From Leuctra nigra (taxonomy: Eukaryota; Arthropoda; Insecta; Plecoptera; Leuctridae), in contig OW203770.1 in the NCBI GenBank assembly GCA_934045905.1, positions 2,666,001-2,730,000 of the forward strand: DNA of 64,000 bases, in the 5' to 3' direction. The notes below the pieces were generated by a model. It was not told the DNA's origin, did no database searches, and saw only the letters and a list, made by a program, of their open reading frames with translations. Both the position numbers and the translations under genes were made by a program. Below, piece by piece: positions 34,936 through 46,760 of this stretch (the stretch's first letter is position 1; each line of letters starts with the position of its first letter).

Positions 34936-35738
34936 GGGGTTACAATGGGGTAGTGCATGCGTACCGCACGACGCTGACAGCAGCTAGCGTCGCATAGCCT
35001 CTCCTACCCAATTCCGACTCTCACCTCCACGAGGTTAACCCCGGTAACCTGAGCAACCCCACTCAAGATCAGGTACCCAACCCCGGTGGCGAGTGGGGTC
35101 AGGGCTAACGAGACCGGGAGAATAGTCCTCCGAAAAGGGGGTTGGGCGTGGGGCTAACAACCCCACCCTGTGAAAACACAATTGTTACGAAACCCCAAAA
35201 GAAGCCTCGGATGGATGGATGTAACGGGAAACGATCGGGCAAACGGAAAGGGATATGATTATTGGTACATGGAATACTCGTAGTCTCCACAGAAGCGGGG
35301 CGCTAGCGGAGCTACTCGACGAAGTTAAAAAGTACAGAGTGGGGGTACTAGCAGCTCAAGAGACCAGATGGCTAGGCAGTGGAATATTTGACAATAAGAC
35401 GCACACTATCTTGATAACAGAGTTCCGAGAAGGACACTGGACGGACAACCAGGCGGGAAAAGACCGGTGGGAAAACCAAGACTGAGGTGGAAAGATAATG
35501 TGAAGAAGGATGCAGTAGAGATACTAGGTGTAAGGAACTGGAGAAGGATTGCTAAGGAGAGGGATGTCTGGAGGCGGAAGATAGGGGAGGCCAAGGCTCG
35601 AGTTGGGCTGTAGCGCCATCGAAGAAGAAGAAGAAGAAGAAGAAGTAGAAGAAGAAGAAGAAGAAGAAGAAGAAGAAGAAGAAGAAGAAGAAGAAGAAGA
35701 AGAAGAAGAAGAAGAAGAAGAAGAAGAAGAAGAAGAAG
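34936..35738 (+). mobile_element. Internally deleted RTE-type retrotransposon
   Basis: The coding start MIIGTWNTRSLHRSGALAEL with AAQETRWLGSG (35254-35400) is the N-terminus of an AP-type endonuclease as in RTE elements. About 70 codons later the frame passes to RWKDNVKKDAVEILGVRNWR...EEAK-like text ending at 35612, the RTE C-terminus. All reverse transcriptase is missing. The tail is (GAA)n. A 12-bp target duplication AATAAAGAAATA lies at 34924-34935 and 35739-35750, and the unoccupied site is at 63455-63470. It is a short non-autonomous element moved in trans. Confidence 0.9.
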
Positions 35739-35740
35739 AA
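35623..35740 (+). repeat. (GAA)n microsatellite, tail of the RTE derivative
   Basis: About 39 GAA units with one TAG interruption at 35646. Confidence 0.95.
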
Positions 35741-35750
35741 TAAAGAAATA

Positions 35751-36237
35751 AGAATAGTGGCTTGTGCTGAAGTAAAACTGACTGAAGAGAGTCTATAATT
35801 GATTTTGTTTGTATAAATATTTAACCTGTCAAAAAGGGTGTAATTTCACTGTTTTCACGGCAATCTAGCTCGCAAATGACATAACCTGTTTTTCCCAAAT
35901 TTGGTATATGGGGTGGGGTGGGCCATAAAGATATTTTGCAACAATGTGAGATTTTCCAATTGTAAGAATACAGTGCACTGTGGCCCACTGGATTCATCTA
36001 TGGATTCATCAATGTTTACATAAACAAAACCGATATTTTCGTGTCACTGTCTTCATTCAAGTCGAACATTTTTTTTCTCTGGCTACATAACTTCATTTGG
36101 AATAAATACATCGAAGGATTAGCAGCATTGCGAAATGAATTCAAGCATACCACAACACAGAAAACAGTTTTACTTAGGAACAAGCTAATATTACTTTATT
36201 CATATTTCTACGTTTTACACGGTGGCCATAGCGTTAT
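35751..36237. repeat. Dispersed segment shared with 63470-63945
   Basis: Co-linear with the right end of the window (GTGTAATTTCACTGTTTT, AATTTGGTATATGGGGTGGG, ACATCGAAGGATTAGCAG). No gene. Confidence 0.8.
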
Positions 36238-36582
36238 AGTACGTCCAGCGAGCGTGTAGCCTTTCCTTTCATAAGATGAGCAGTATTGTTCGACCCTTTT
36301 TCGACCGTTAAGCTCTGACAAGATACAACTCTTTTTATGACCTGCCACCCCTTCCACCTACACTGTTGCCATTTTAAACAACTTTCCTTGAATTTTAAAA
36401 GCCAACTGCATTGAAAGATATTTGGCACCACAACAAAACAACCCTTTCCAGAACACCTGCAGTCGTTGAGAGATATTTACAACCGCACACGCGTCAAAAC
36501 ACTCCGGATTACAAGCTAAGCCCATTGTTGAATTTTACGCAGCATTTGCTGAAGTGGCTACACGCTCGCTGGACGTACTGTA
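36238..36582. mobile_element. TIR element (MITE)
   Basis: Inverted ends AGTACGTCCAGCGAGCGTGT and complement (36557-36580). The corresponding region at 63940-63950 lacks it. No coding content. Confidence 0.75.
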
Positions 36583-36654
36583 CAAGGTAATGTTCCCTAC
36601 CAAAAGTTTCGCCGCCTAGTTGGCGCTACAGTCTACTTCGGAGGGGTACTGTGT

Positions 36655-36997
36655 TAGTTTTACATTTCGTTTTACAATGATATTATGCACATAGGACACT
36701 GTAATTTACATTTTTAAAGGTATTTGAGAGTACAACCTGCTAACAAAGAATATTAATACTACAATTGGTAATTTAAACTCATTAAAACTCATTTAAAGGC
36801 TGTAATGAGTTCAATTTCTATGTGACATGAAGTCAAAGTTTAAAACGAAGAATAGGTGATGTATTTGTGAATATTGAAGGAGATGGAAGGTGTTATAAAA
36901 ACTGTAATGTAGAATAGCATATATTCTAACTAAACACATCATAAACATCTAATTACAGTGTCCTAAGTATATAATATTAGTGTAAAACGAAATGTTG
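36655..36997. mobile_element. Foldback element
   Basis: Left arm TTTTACATTTCGTTTTACA...GACACTGTAATT and right arm AATTACAGTGTC...GTAAAACGAAATG are complementary with a few mismatches. Confidence 0.75.
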
Positions 36998-39029
36998 TCT
37001 TTCACGGCCTTACTTCACGTTAACTTCGGAGGCGAAAGGTCACAGTCTTCGCGTGTACGGCTGAGATCGAGATTATTCGTCAAGACTTGGCCGAACACAA
37101 TGGGGGAGGGGAAGAGGTATGCAGAGGAGACACGGGTCCGGGGGCATGGCCCCGGAAAAAAATTATATTACCTGATTGAGTTTGGTTCACTTTTATTCGT
37201 TTTCGCATCGATTTGTATATTTCTTTTGTATTTTAAAGAAAGTTACCAATACTATTGCTTGTTTTATGCAAGGTTGCTAAACGTACTGATCTTGGAATAA
37301 ATTTGGTGAGCACATATATTTATTAAAAAGTATCCCTGAAAAGGGGGAGGGGGTGGGTTCGGGGGCAAAGCTCCAGAGAAAATTATCCACAGATATAAGT
37401 TTCGGTGCAATTTTGATACACATAACGTCCAGTATCCAAGAAATCCTTTCTATCCAAATAAAAAATAAACAACAATGAAATCCCACTTATGCTACCATTT
37501 GTAAACATAAGGAACTTAACATTTCTCTTCCAAAACTTGCTACTTATTCCCGAGTGAAGAAAATGTATTTCCAGCAAGCTGTCTGCTTCTTCTGGTATGT
37601 TTTGTTGTGTAGGTACCTATTTACAGACAGTGCTGGCAAATCGCATCAACGCAAGTCGCGGGTCGTGGAGTACTTGGCCCGTGTCTGATCTAAACTATGC
37701 TTATTGTAAATATCTGTGGGAGTTTTACATTTCTATGTAGATCTATTTCCATCTATTTACAGGAGGGGCGCTTGCCCCCCCTCCCCCTGAATGTCAGAAA
37801 AACATTAAATCTTCTGGGATTTTACGTATAGTTTCATTTTGTCACAAAAAAAAAATGATTTCAAAGTGTCAAAAAACCAAAAAATTGCCCTGCGGGGCAT
37901 GTTTGAACATGTCTCCCACCACCCAAAGCGCAATATTTAAAAACAATTGAATATTTCAACAAAATACACCTCATAACGTCTCAAAATAGATTTCAAAAGT
38001 GTCCAAAAACAAAAAAAAATACCCAGGGTTGGGGCGCGCCCCCCACACCCCCCATAACCCGTAAAATATTGTTTTCCTTGCCCTGCCCCCACCTGCAGAA
38101 ATCCTGCGGACGCTCATGTATAAACATGTTTTAAATTATCATGTCTATTTAGCTTATGTAGGGTCAGTGTCAAAAGAAGCCGGCCAAATCCCCATGTTGG
38201 TATATGGGAAACCGGTATAGGGACTATTGGAAGTGGGCTATGATCTTTATATTTGATCAATATTTTTGCTTTTTTCTGATATTCATTTACTAACACTTCC
38301 CCCCCCCCCCCTCCCCCTCCCCCAATACTTCACACCACGACTTCCGATTCTGCAACATAGTTGAACCATGGAATTTTAAGCCTCTTAAAAGTCCATGATT
38401 GAATGAAGTAAGAAGTGGAAGCTCATGCAATTATCACAAAAAAGGAATGATTTAAAAAATGTATACTCGTCATTCATTCAAAAATTATTTTAAAATAAAT
38501 AAGCTCATGGAAATTAGGTTCTTTTGTAGACTTTTCTAGTGTTTATATGGTGTTCATATAGGAAATAATCTATCAAAGAAGCGTATTAGTACAGATATCT
38601 CTCGGAGACCTCTACTTGGGCGTTCCACCTTAACACAAGGAGTATCAACTCCAATGGCGCACGGCGCAGAACTCTGACGTGTTATTAACGTCGTACTGTT
38701 CTGCAGCTAGGCTAATGGCGGCTGATTGCGATCACGACGAAGATAGCCGAGATAGCCGCCATTTACCTAGTACCACAAAATCCACCAGAGGTCAGTTGTG
38801 TTCCTTATTTTCTCGAATAGAGTTTGACATCGCCACACATTTTTATGATGAGAGATTTTGGCCATTGCTGTACACAGATGTTCTTTAGTGTAGGCGACTC
38901 GCTGTTTCATCAACTTTTTGATAGAATGTACAAATAAGCCCGCCGACGGCTGTCATTAAGTCCGGGTCTTTTAAATTTCTTTATTTGTTTTATAAATTTA
39001 CCTACAGAGAATTCCCAGCCCCACAAACC
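36998..39029. other. Unassigned, no gene seen
   Basis: It contains GC-rich scraps such as GGGGGCATGGCCCCGGAAAA near 37140 (similar to 57370), a poly-C run at 38299-38310, and a block at 38755-38822 shared with 34745-34820. I could not support any exon. Confidence 0.45.
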
Positions 39030-39033
39030 TTAA

Positions 39034-39562
39034 GGTGATACTAGCGCTCGGCCGTTTTAGAAAATTGAGGGAGAAAAATTGTTTCATAAGTGAGTGTAAC
39101 TTTTATAGGATGTTCACATGATCAGTCTGATTGAATATTAGTAGCCCTTTTTAATTTTTGCTTATTGCATCGTTAATTAGGCACCGGTTATTCAACAAAA
39201 CCGCACAAAACGATGAAATTTGCGATACGATTGGAGACCAAACCCGTGAACCAATTGATCTCAAATTTTAATCATGATTAGATGAAAGTCAAACTTAGGG
39301 TTATCCCTTGGCACATTTTTTAAATTTAATTTTATACGGCGCCCAGGGAGACGAGAAAATAGCTAATTTTTCACCAAAACTCCACTAATTATTACTAAGT
39401 AACGAAATAAAAAATAAAAAATGTACCAAGGGACAACCCTAAGTTTGTCTTTTATCTAATCACGATTAAAATTTCAAATAATTTGGTCTACCCATTTCGT
39501 CTCCAATCGTATCGCAAAAAGTGTCTACAAAAAGCAGAAAAATTGCTCGCGCATGCAGCACC
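39034..39562 (+). mobile_element. TTAA-flanked 529-bp element, copy 1
   Basis: Ends GGTGATACTAGCGCTCGGCC and GCATGCAGCACC between TTAA sites at 39030 and 39563. Internal inverted blocks CTTAGGGTTATCCCTTGG and CCAAGGGACAACCCTAAG make it partly foldback. An inverted copy of identical length is at 55101-55629, and a truncated one at 50489. Confidence 0.85.
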
Positions 39563-39716
39563 TTAACATGCTGCTTGTCTGCGGGACTACTATAAACAGC
39601 AAAACATAAATATTTATCACAAAAACTACAACTAAATTTTGGCAAATTTTGGCAATCTTTTATGTGATTGAATGGTGAATTAGAAAATAATGATAAAATA
39701 ATTTGAATTTTAGTTA

Positions 39717-40338
39717 AGACCAAAGCATATCACGTGACTTTATTTCTCTACATCCGATATAAAAAAATAGTTACTATGAGAACACTCCTTACATCGTTCA
39801 TGTTGAGTAATTCAAGGTGTATGAAGAATATTCACTGCATACTGGAGCTTATCAATATTTTCAGTCAATATTAGTTGATTTTGCAGGGATAGGGCACTAG
39901 CCAAACTTTCTCCCGCTATTGTGCTGCAGCGCTGCCATCGGTTGTGAGTATGAAGCGTGAAGTAAGCTTTGAAGTAAGCTGTTCGTGCCACTCAAAATTA
40001 AAATTCGCGAAACTTGATTTTGGCAGGCGTAAGAAGATGTACTTACTGTTTAGATACATAGATGTTTTACTCTAGTATAATAAAATGTGTAAAAATAAGA
40101 AGATAGTGCAAGATCTAAAGCAAATTCTATTTCAATCTGAAGTGACACCCCCTCAATTGTTTTAGTTGAAAGTTACAAAATTCCATTAAGCAGTGAGCCA
40201 GTTCCAGAGAGCACTGGAAACAAAAATCATTCTGTGAGCTGTCATTATATGATCAAAATATCATTATTACACAATCATTTCTAATAATTATCCACTCTTT
40301 CGGTAAATAACCAAATATCAACATTAATTCTTATAATA
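39717..40338 (+). repeat. Family R fragment
   Basis: GGGCACTAGCCAAACTTTCT and GGCGTAAGAAGATGTACTTA match 15205-15330 and 41820-41940. 39717-39890 is the inverse of 54926-55097. It is interrupted by mariner at 40339. Confidence 0.75.
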
Positions 40339-41243
40339 CGAGGGTAGTTCCAAAAACACCCGACCTGAATTATAAATGGTGGTTATTGTTTAAAAATAAT
40401 TACTATGGTAGAAATAACCATTCTTATCAGGCTTAAGTTTTAAGTTTGATGACCCTACGTTGTGTAGTATTTGTTTAGCAGCCATCGGCAGTGACTTTGT
40501 AAACATTGGTCAAAAATGGAAAAATTCGGTCATCGTTATGTGATCCAATACTTTCTCTCAGCCCAACGAATATCAAAGCCGAGCTAGATTCCACTCTGGG
40601 GGAGTCTGCTCCTTTGTTTACAACTGTAAAATATTGGGTGGCAGAGTTTAAACGACGTCGTACGAGGTGCCAAGACGAACATCGCAGTGGTCGACCAAAT
40701 GAGGTGACAGCGGCAAGGCCATGGCGTCAGTTTTTTGGGATGCGAGGGGATAATTTTCATTGATTAACTTCAAAAAGGAAAAACAATCAACGGTGAATAT
40801 TATGCGAACTTATTGCAGCGTTTGAGTAACGAAATCAAGAAAAAACGGCCGCATTTGGAGAAGAAGAAAGTGTTGTTTCATCAAGACAATGCACCAGTTC
40901 ACACATCCTTCAACGCGTTGGCCAAAATCAATGAGTTAAAGTTCGAATTGCTTCCTCACGCACCCTATTCGCCAGATTTAGCCCCCTCGGATTATTTTCT
41001 GTTTCCAAACTTAAAAAATTGCTAGGTGGTCAAAGATTTGCCGACAATGAGGAGGTGGAGTCTGCTGTTGATGGCTATTTTGAGGAGCTCGACGGTATTC
41101 ACTATAAACAGGGTATCGAATCAATTGAACATCGCTGGGAAAAGTGTATCGAGCTAAAAGGAGACTATGTTGAGAAATAAAAATATTATTTTCCAAAAAA
41201 ATTGTGTTTTTTGTTAGGTCGGGTACTTCTGGGACTACCCTCG
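40339..41243 (+). pseudogene. mariner transposon with internally deleted, frameshifted transposase
   Basis: 905 bp between TA dinucleotides, with inverted ends CGAGGGTAGTTCC and complement, and inner GGTCGGGT. The N-terminal part keeps the helix-turn-helix region (IKAELDSTLGESAP, TVKYWVAEFKR, RSGRP). It then jumps, losing roughly 120 codons with the first catalytic Asp, to a KAMASVFWDARG-like remnant that is frameshifted. The C-terminal part restores the second and third acidic residues in HQDNAPVHTS and YSPDLAPSDYF, 34 residues apart as in mariner. It ends KCIELKGDYVEK and stop at 41178. It inserted in family R. It is incapable of transposition and closest by eye to irritans-type mariners. 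Confidence 0.93.
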
Positions 41244-41350
41244 TATTACATGAAAATACGGACTGTGGGTAAGAATTACTTTGATTTGTAAAATACTCAC
41301 TCGACGCTAGCGCCAAAGTGGCCGACCTGTCGTCCTAACTTTACATCGCC

Positions 41351-41421
41351 CTAAAGAGACTAGACATACACTTCCCCCGCCCAGTTGTGGTGCGGGGGAA
41401 GTGTAGGTCTAGTCTCTTTAG
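41351..41421. ncRNA. 71-nt near-perfect hairpin, possible pre-miRNA-like
   Basis: CTAAAGAGACTAGACATACA and following bases to CCCCCGC pair with their complement after an 11-nt loop (CCAGTTGTGGT). The stem is 30 bp with one mismatch. Size and loop fit a microRNA precursor, but such pairing also fits a small foldback element, and no expression evidence exists. Confidence 0.35.
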
Positions 41422-43608
41422 TTTCCAACTTTCTAACACAGATGGCAATAGCAGTATCGTTTGGTAGTACAGCTGAATATCATGTCGTACCTATTCGAAC
41501 AAATAAGCGTGAACAAAAGTGAACAAATATGTGTAAAATTCTTGTGAAAACGAGAAGTCTATTCACCAAAATCATTTGACAGATTGCATTTGTTTTGAAT
41601 GAGGCGGCAAGAAAAATGTGTGTTCAGAAGGCCGTGATAAAAACAATTGAATTGAATGAAAATAGGGAATTTTCGCAAGAATTTGAATGAATGTGTGCTG
41701 TAAATGTAATGAAATATGCCGATAGTATTTGATTGTTGACACTAAGGTATTCATCCATTTCTGTCTAGTGTCGAATTGACTAATCTATTTCTCTTATGTT
41801 AATTATGACGTTTATTCGATAGGGCACTGGCCAAACTTTCTTCCACTTGCATGGAGCTACCATCGAGACAGGTAAACTCATTACAACAACGCGCGAAATA
41901 TTTTTGACAGGCATAAGAAGATGTACTTAGGTACTGTTTTGATATATCATTTATTTACTCTAGTATTATTTATAACATGTTTGAAAATAAGAAGATATCA
42001 CAATTTCTAAATCCAAATCCATGTAATAACGAGACGACACCCCCTCAGTTGTTTCATTGTTTCCATTTGCCGTGGAAAAAAAAACATACTGACAGCTGTC
42101 ATTACACGATCAAAATATCATTATTAAACTACAATATCTAATAATTAGCCACTATTTCGGTAAATAACCAAATATAAAAATTTATTCATAATTCTTATTC
42201 TCAATTCTTATAAGAATACGGTCTGTGTAGCAAGAAAAAAGTGACCTCCCTCGACGCTAGCGCCAATAGTGACCGAACTGTCGTCCTATCTTTGCATCGT
42301 CCTTGTCGATAATATTCGATAATTTCGACAATCGCGTATAATTGTCATAGTTTTAACCTATCACCTGTTTTTATTTTATTTTTAATTGCTTTTTGTGCTA
42401 ATTGGCATATTTATGAAAACTCATTAAGTATAATCTTTGTTTACTGCGCAGTTCTTTAAAATATTGATAAAATCGAATTCTAAACTTGATAAAATAGCAA
42501 AAGAAATTACGTTTGAAATAATTGAAAGTATAATGGCTTTGAAATATTGATAAGTATGTTAAATGACATGTCTATCTGAAACCTTGACCAAAGCACATGA
42601 AATATATCTACCGATATTGAAGGATTATGACAAATTTAAAAGATCAACCTTTCGAAACTTTCTACCGGTTGACGCAAATAATCCTGCAGTTTGAGAGGTC
42701 ACGCCGACAGAATATAAAAATAGGGCTTAAACTTTATCACAAATTATAGAACAAATATAACAAATTTTATGTGTACAAATTAAAATAAAAAAATAAACAA
42801 ATAGTTTGACATTTGAATTAAGATATTAATTACTCGTTTTCCGTTCTTAAGTTTGGCTTTTCATAAATACACATTAGTTGTGCGTTTCACGTACTTTATT
42901 ATTTTATTGAATCTCTCAATATTTCGCCTGCCTTCTACAGGCTTCTTCAGGAGTTTGACATTACAGTTTTTTCTTTAAGATGTTGAAAAACAGTTAATCC
43001 AGCGTTAAATCTTTGAGCAGAACTTGAATAGCTGATAACAAAATAAAAGGTTCGTGGCCACTAATTTCGATATCACAGATTCAGACATCAATATTACAAT
43101 GGAAACATCGTCGGCGCATAGTCCATAAGAAAATGGTGGACCGAACATCACAAATTCACCTAATTCCCACGTAACTCCAAATCAATTCGTCAACAAGTCA
43201 TCTGGTATATATTCTGTTTTTCAACTGTCTTCAATAATTTTGAGTAGTGTCCCATTCAAATTTTTTTTTTGAAACTTGCACATTTTAAATTTTGATGTTT
43301 ACTAATATGGTTAAAAATTTAAGAGACCTACATTTAACAGTTTTTATGTAGTGACATCTCAAACAGGGGGATTTTTTTCACCACTTGGTAAAGTAGCTCC
43401 TAAAAGAAAAGATGAATATATATTAGAATGCTCTTCAATAGGTATTATGATTTATTAGGAAAACGCTCAGTATGACGCGTTGATTAGCGAGCTCTCAACA
43501 TCTCCAATCGAACACGATGGACTCAATCAAAGATAACTATACTACATTATTCCTGATTTTCATGCACCTTTTCAGTTTCCCATACATACAATCCTACGGA
43601 ATACAATA
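41422..43608. repeat. Family R, second long copy
   Basis: Matches 15205-18160 in order, with gaps: GGCATAAGAAGATGTACTTA, CCCTCGACGCTAGCGCCAA (also 41297), TCTACCGGTTGACGCAAA, TTTGAGAGGTCAC, GTGACATCTCAAACAGGGGG, GGAAAACGCTCAGTATGACG. No coding sequence. Confidence 0.75.
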
Positions 43609-43618
43609 GGCCATTTAA

Positions 43619-44013
43619 GAGGCAAACGGAAGCGAGCGGGAATCGCACGGTTCATCAGAGCGTTTTTTTGAAATTGTGTCTTCCCACTTAAATATTTTAA
43701 AAAAATCAGATAGTAACGACCCATAACAGCCTAATATACTAAATAATGCCGCACACTGGAGTTCATTGTGTCCTCTGGTGCGACCTCAAAGTGTTAAATA
43801 CGATTATTTTCGATTATTTTATTAAAAATATCGTATTTAACACTTTGAGGTCGCATCAGAGGTCATAATGAACTCCAATGTGCGGTATTATTTAGTCTTT
43901 TAGGCTGTTATGGGTCGTTACTAGCTGATTTTTTAAAATTATTAAGTGGGAAGACACAATTTCAAAAAACGCTCTGACGAACCGTGCGATTCCCGCTCGC
44001 TTCCGTTTGCCTC
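43619..44013. mobile_element. TTAA-flanked foldback element, copy 3
   Basis: 395 bp, TTAA at 43615 and 44014, same ends as copy 1. It is inserted in the left end of the MITE. Confidence 0.92.
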
Positions 44014-44238
44014 TTAAGAAAGTAAAGAGACATCTGTTGGTGAGGTGGGGTACTTATCTTTTCAGGCATTAACGCATGCGCAGTGCGCACTTTAAACGAC
44101 TTGGCGTGACGTCATTCCCACCCACAGCCTTCTCAAACACATGTAAATTTATGACAGACCCCAAACAGACACTAGTCACTACACACTAGACAGCTGTGGA
44201 CATGTCAGGATTTATCGCCTGCGCACTGACTTTCTTAA

Positions 44239-44632
44239 GAGGCAAACGGAAGCGAGCGGAAATCGCACGGTTCGTCAGAGCGTTTTTTTGAAATTTTGTC
44301 TTCCCACTTAATAATTTTAAAAAATCATATTGTAACGACCCATAACAGCTTCATAGACTAAATAATGCCGCACACTGGAGTTCATTATGACCTCTGATGC
44401 GACCTCAAAGTGTTAAATACGATTATTTTCGATTATTTTATTAAATAATCGTATTTAACACTTTGAGGTCGCACCAGAGGTCATAATGAACTCCAGTGTG
44501 CGGCATTATTTAGTCTATTAGGCTGTAATGGGTCGTTACTATCTGATTTTTTAAAATTATTAAGTGGGAAGACAAAATTTCAAAAAAACGCTATGACGAA
44601 CCGTGCGATTCCCGTTCGCTTCCGTTTGCCTC
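44239..44632. mobile_element. TTAA-flanked foldback element, copy 4
   Basis: 394 bp, TTAA at 44235 and 44633, same family. It is inserted in the right end of the MITE. It differs from copy 3 at scattered sites, so it is not a simple recent duplicate. Confidence 0.92.
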
Positions 44633-44924
44633 TTAAATGGCCTATTAAAACAGATAAATGAGCCGTAATTTTCGTACTTTCGGATAAACCTCCATTGACA
44701 GCTATTTATATACTCTTAAAATGGCAATAAGTCTTTACTTTACCAAAGAAGTGTAGTTATATACTTTACTTTACCGACAATACTTTACCGATGGGATTCT
44801 TTTTAATGTTAAATTTTTAAATGTTAGCTCATTGGAGGAAGTAGATGAAATCTACAGAAAAAACGAAAAAACGAAACAACGTATGTACTCTTCTCCCGCC
44901 ATGTTGTGTCTTAGATTATATTAA

Positions 44925-44968
44925 GAGGCAAACGGAAGCGAGCGGGAATCGCACGGTTCGTCAGAGCG
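44925..44968. mobile_element. Foldback element end, solo fragment (copy 5)
   Basis: TTAA, then GAGGCAAACGGAAGCGAGCG to GTCAGAGCG, then unrelated sequence. Only the outer 44 bp of one arm remain. Confidence 0.85.
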
Positions 44969-45507
44969 GTGAAATTACCTGGGAAATTGTATATGCTCTG
45001 GAGATTATTTTAGTACGAAGAGAAATCATTTACATTACAAAAATACATCGGTTTGCCTCAATAAAGTTATAAATCTGACCTGTCAACGTGCAAACGTAAT
45101 GGGTGGACAATTCAATAATTTAGCATTGCTGGTATAAATCCGATTTATAAATCCGATTTCCGATAAATCATCGGAACAAACCGTCACCACTGCCAATTCA
45201 AAACAAAAGAAGTTCGTGCAAGCTATGAATAGGTACCTATCATGATATATTTGGAAAACGCTCAGTATTACGCGTTGATGAGCGAGCAATGCGCTGGCCA
45301 ACATCTTCGATCACGATCCACTCAATCAAAGATATAACTACAATTATTTCTGATTTTCGGTGCACCTTTTCAGTTTCCATACGTATAACATATAATCCTA
45401 TGGAATACAATTGAATAACAGATAAATGAGGTGTTATTTTAATTAATACCTACTTTGGATCCTTTGAAATTATCTCGAATTTAAAGTAATGTGTCATGCA
45501 GAATAAC
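44969..45507. repeat. Dispersed repeat (as 12160-12360) joined to family R end
   Basis: 44973-45235 matches PGAP3 intron 2. 45236-45500 matches 17976-18255 (GATATATTTGGAAAACGCTC, GGTGCACCTTTTCAGTTTCC, GTAATGTGTCATGCAGAAT). Confidence 0.8.
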
Positions 45508-45799
45508 TAGTGTTAGAATTTTTCATGAAATTTTTTTTTGTAAAAATTTTTATGAAAATTTTCATGAAATTTTTCATGAAAATTTTCAATGTTTTGAATC
45601 CTGAGGAAGGTAAATTAATTTTTTAATTTTTTTTAATTTTTCTGGTAGGTGCACCGACATTTTTAAACATATTTCTATCACGCATAATAATGTAACACAC
45701 CTCCATTAATACTTTACAAAATAAAACAATTGAAAATATGCTGAAAAGTCCTCTGTAAAAGAGTATTTTCACTTTGAAAATGTTCAAGTCCCAACACTA
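45508..45799. mobile_element. hAT-type MITE
   Basis: Ends TAGTGTT and complement AACACTA, with an 8-bp duplication AGAATAAC/AGAATTAG. The empty family R copy at 18251-18262 reads AGAATTACTAATATGC. The left part is repeats of TTTTCATGAAAATTT. Confidence 0.75.
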
Positions 45800-45880
45800 A
45801 GAATTAGGTACTAAGTAATATGCTATCACGTTTGAACCTGTCGTCCTCAGCTCATGCTCCAGTGTGAAGTTTCTTGGCAT

Positions 45881-46760
45881 AATTGAGCGAGCGAAGCGAG
45901 CGTCTCCTTTTGGCTCTTTTGGCACGGACCTATGTTTTTTTTTTTTTTGGCCTGCTAATAGCCGATACACAGGTCGCACCGTTTCACCGATCGATCTGAA
46001 ATTTTGCACACATGTAAAACCAACCTTCTCTGTTTGCAGACCCTAACTTTTTTGAAATCCATTCATTGGTTGAAATTTAATTAAACATCTCCTGATAGGC
46101 TGAAAAATGAAAATGGACTTCGACAAATTCGATCGACCTTATATTTTGCATGGTCATTAGGACCAACATTGTCTCTTATTTTACAAATTTTCAGCCAAAT
46201 CCTCCCATTGGTTAAAGTTTAAAAAAATATTTCATGTGCTTTTTGAAATTTAATCCAGAACCGTTTGACCGATCAACTTAAAATTTTGTATGGTCATCGG
46301 GTCCAACATTATCTGTATTTTTGACAATTTTCAGACTAAACTGTGTTTAAATTCAAAAGTTATCGACAGTTTACGGATATTTTGCGTGTTGGCTATCATA
46401 TTTCTCGAATTTCATATTTCACGGAATCTTCGAATCTTCACTTCAATGTTGTTAGAGCAGAAACTTTCAAACGTATTATGAAACTGATATGACCGTTTAA
46501 CATTTTTTTGAACGATACCTGTGATTTTTGGAAATTAACAAGGAATCGTACAATCATAAAGGTTCAATCGATCAACTTAAAACTTTGCGTGGTTATTGGG
46601 ACCAATATTTTAGGAATTGTTGGAGATTTTCATACAAGTCTGTGACGAAATTCAAGAATTATTGGCTTTTAAGGACATTTTCGATAAACATAATTTCGGT
46701 TCGAGGTGTTGCGCGTATCCGTGCTCGCTCATCAACGCGTTACTCAGAGCGTTTTCCTAG
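45881..46760 (-). repeat. DR-1 dispersed repeat, second long copy
   Basis: The reverse of 21846-22752: it starts TTGAGCGAGCGAAGCGAGCG and ends CAGAGCGTTTTCCTAG. It is inserted in family R after GTTTCTTGGCATAATT. Confidence 0.8.

Larger units (their letters stand above)
43609..44642. mobile_element. TA-type MITE with both TIRs occupied by foldback elements
   Basis: Taking out the two foldback copies leaves a MITE of ~240 bp with perfect 16-bp ends GGCCATTTAAGAAAGT and complement, bordered by TA. Each end contains TTAA, and each TTAA received a 394-395-bp foldback element. The core is 44018-44234. The host is family R, whose empty text is ACAATTAATTGAATAGCAG at 18165. Confidence 0.85.
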
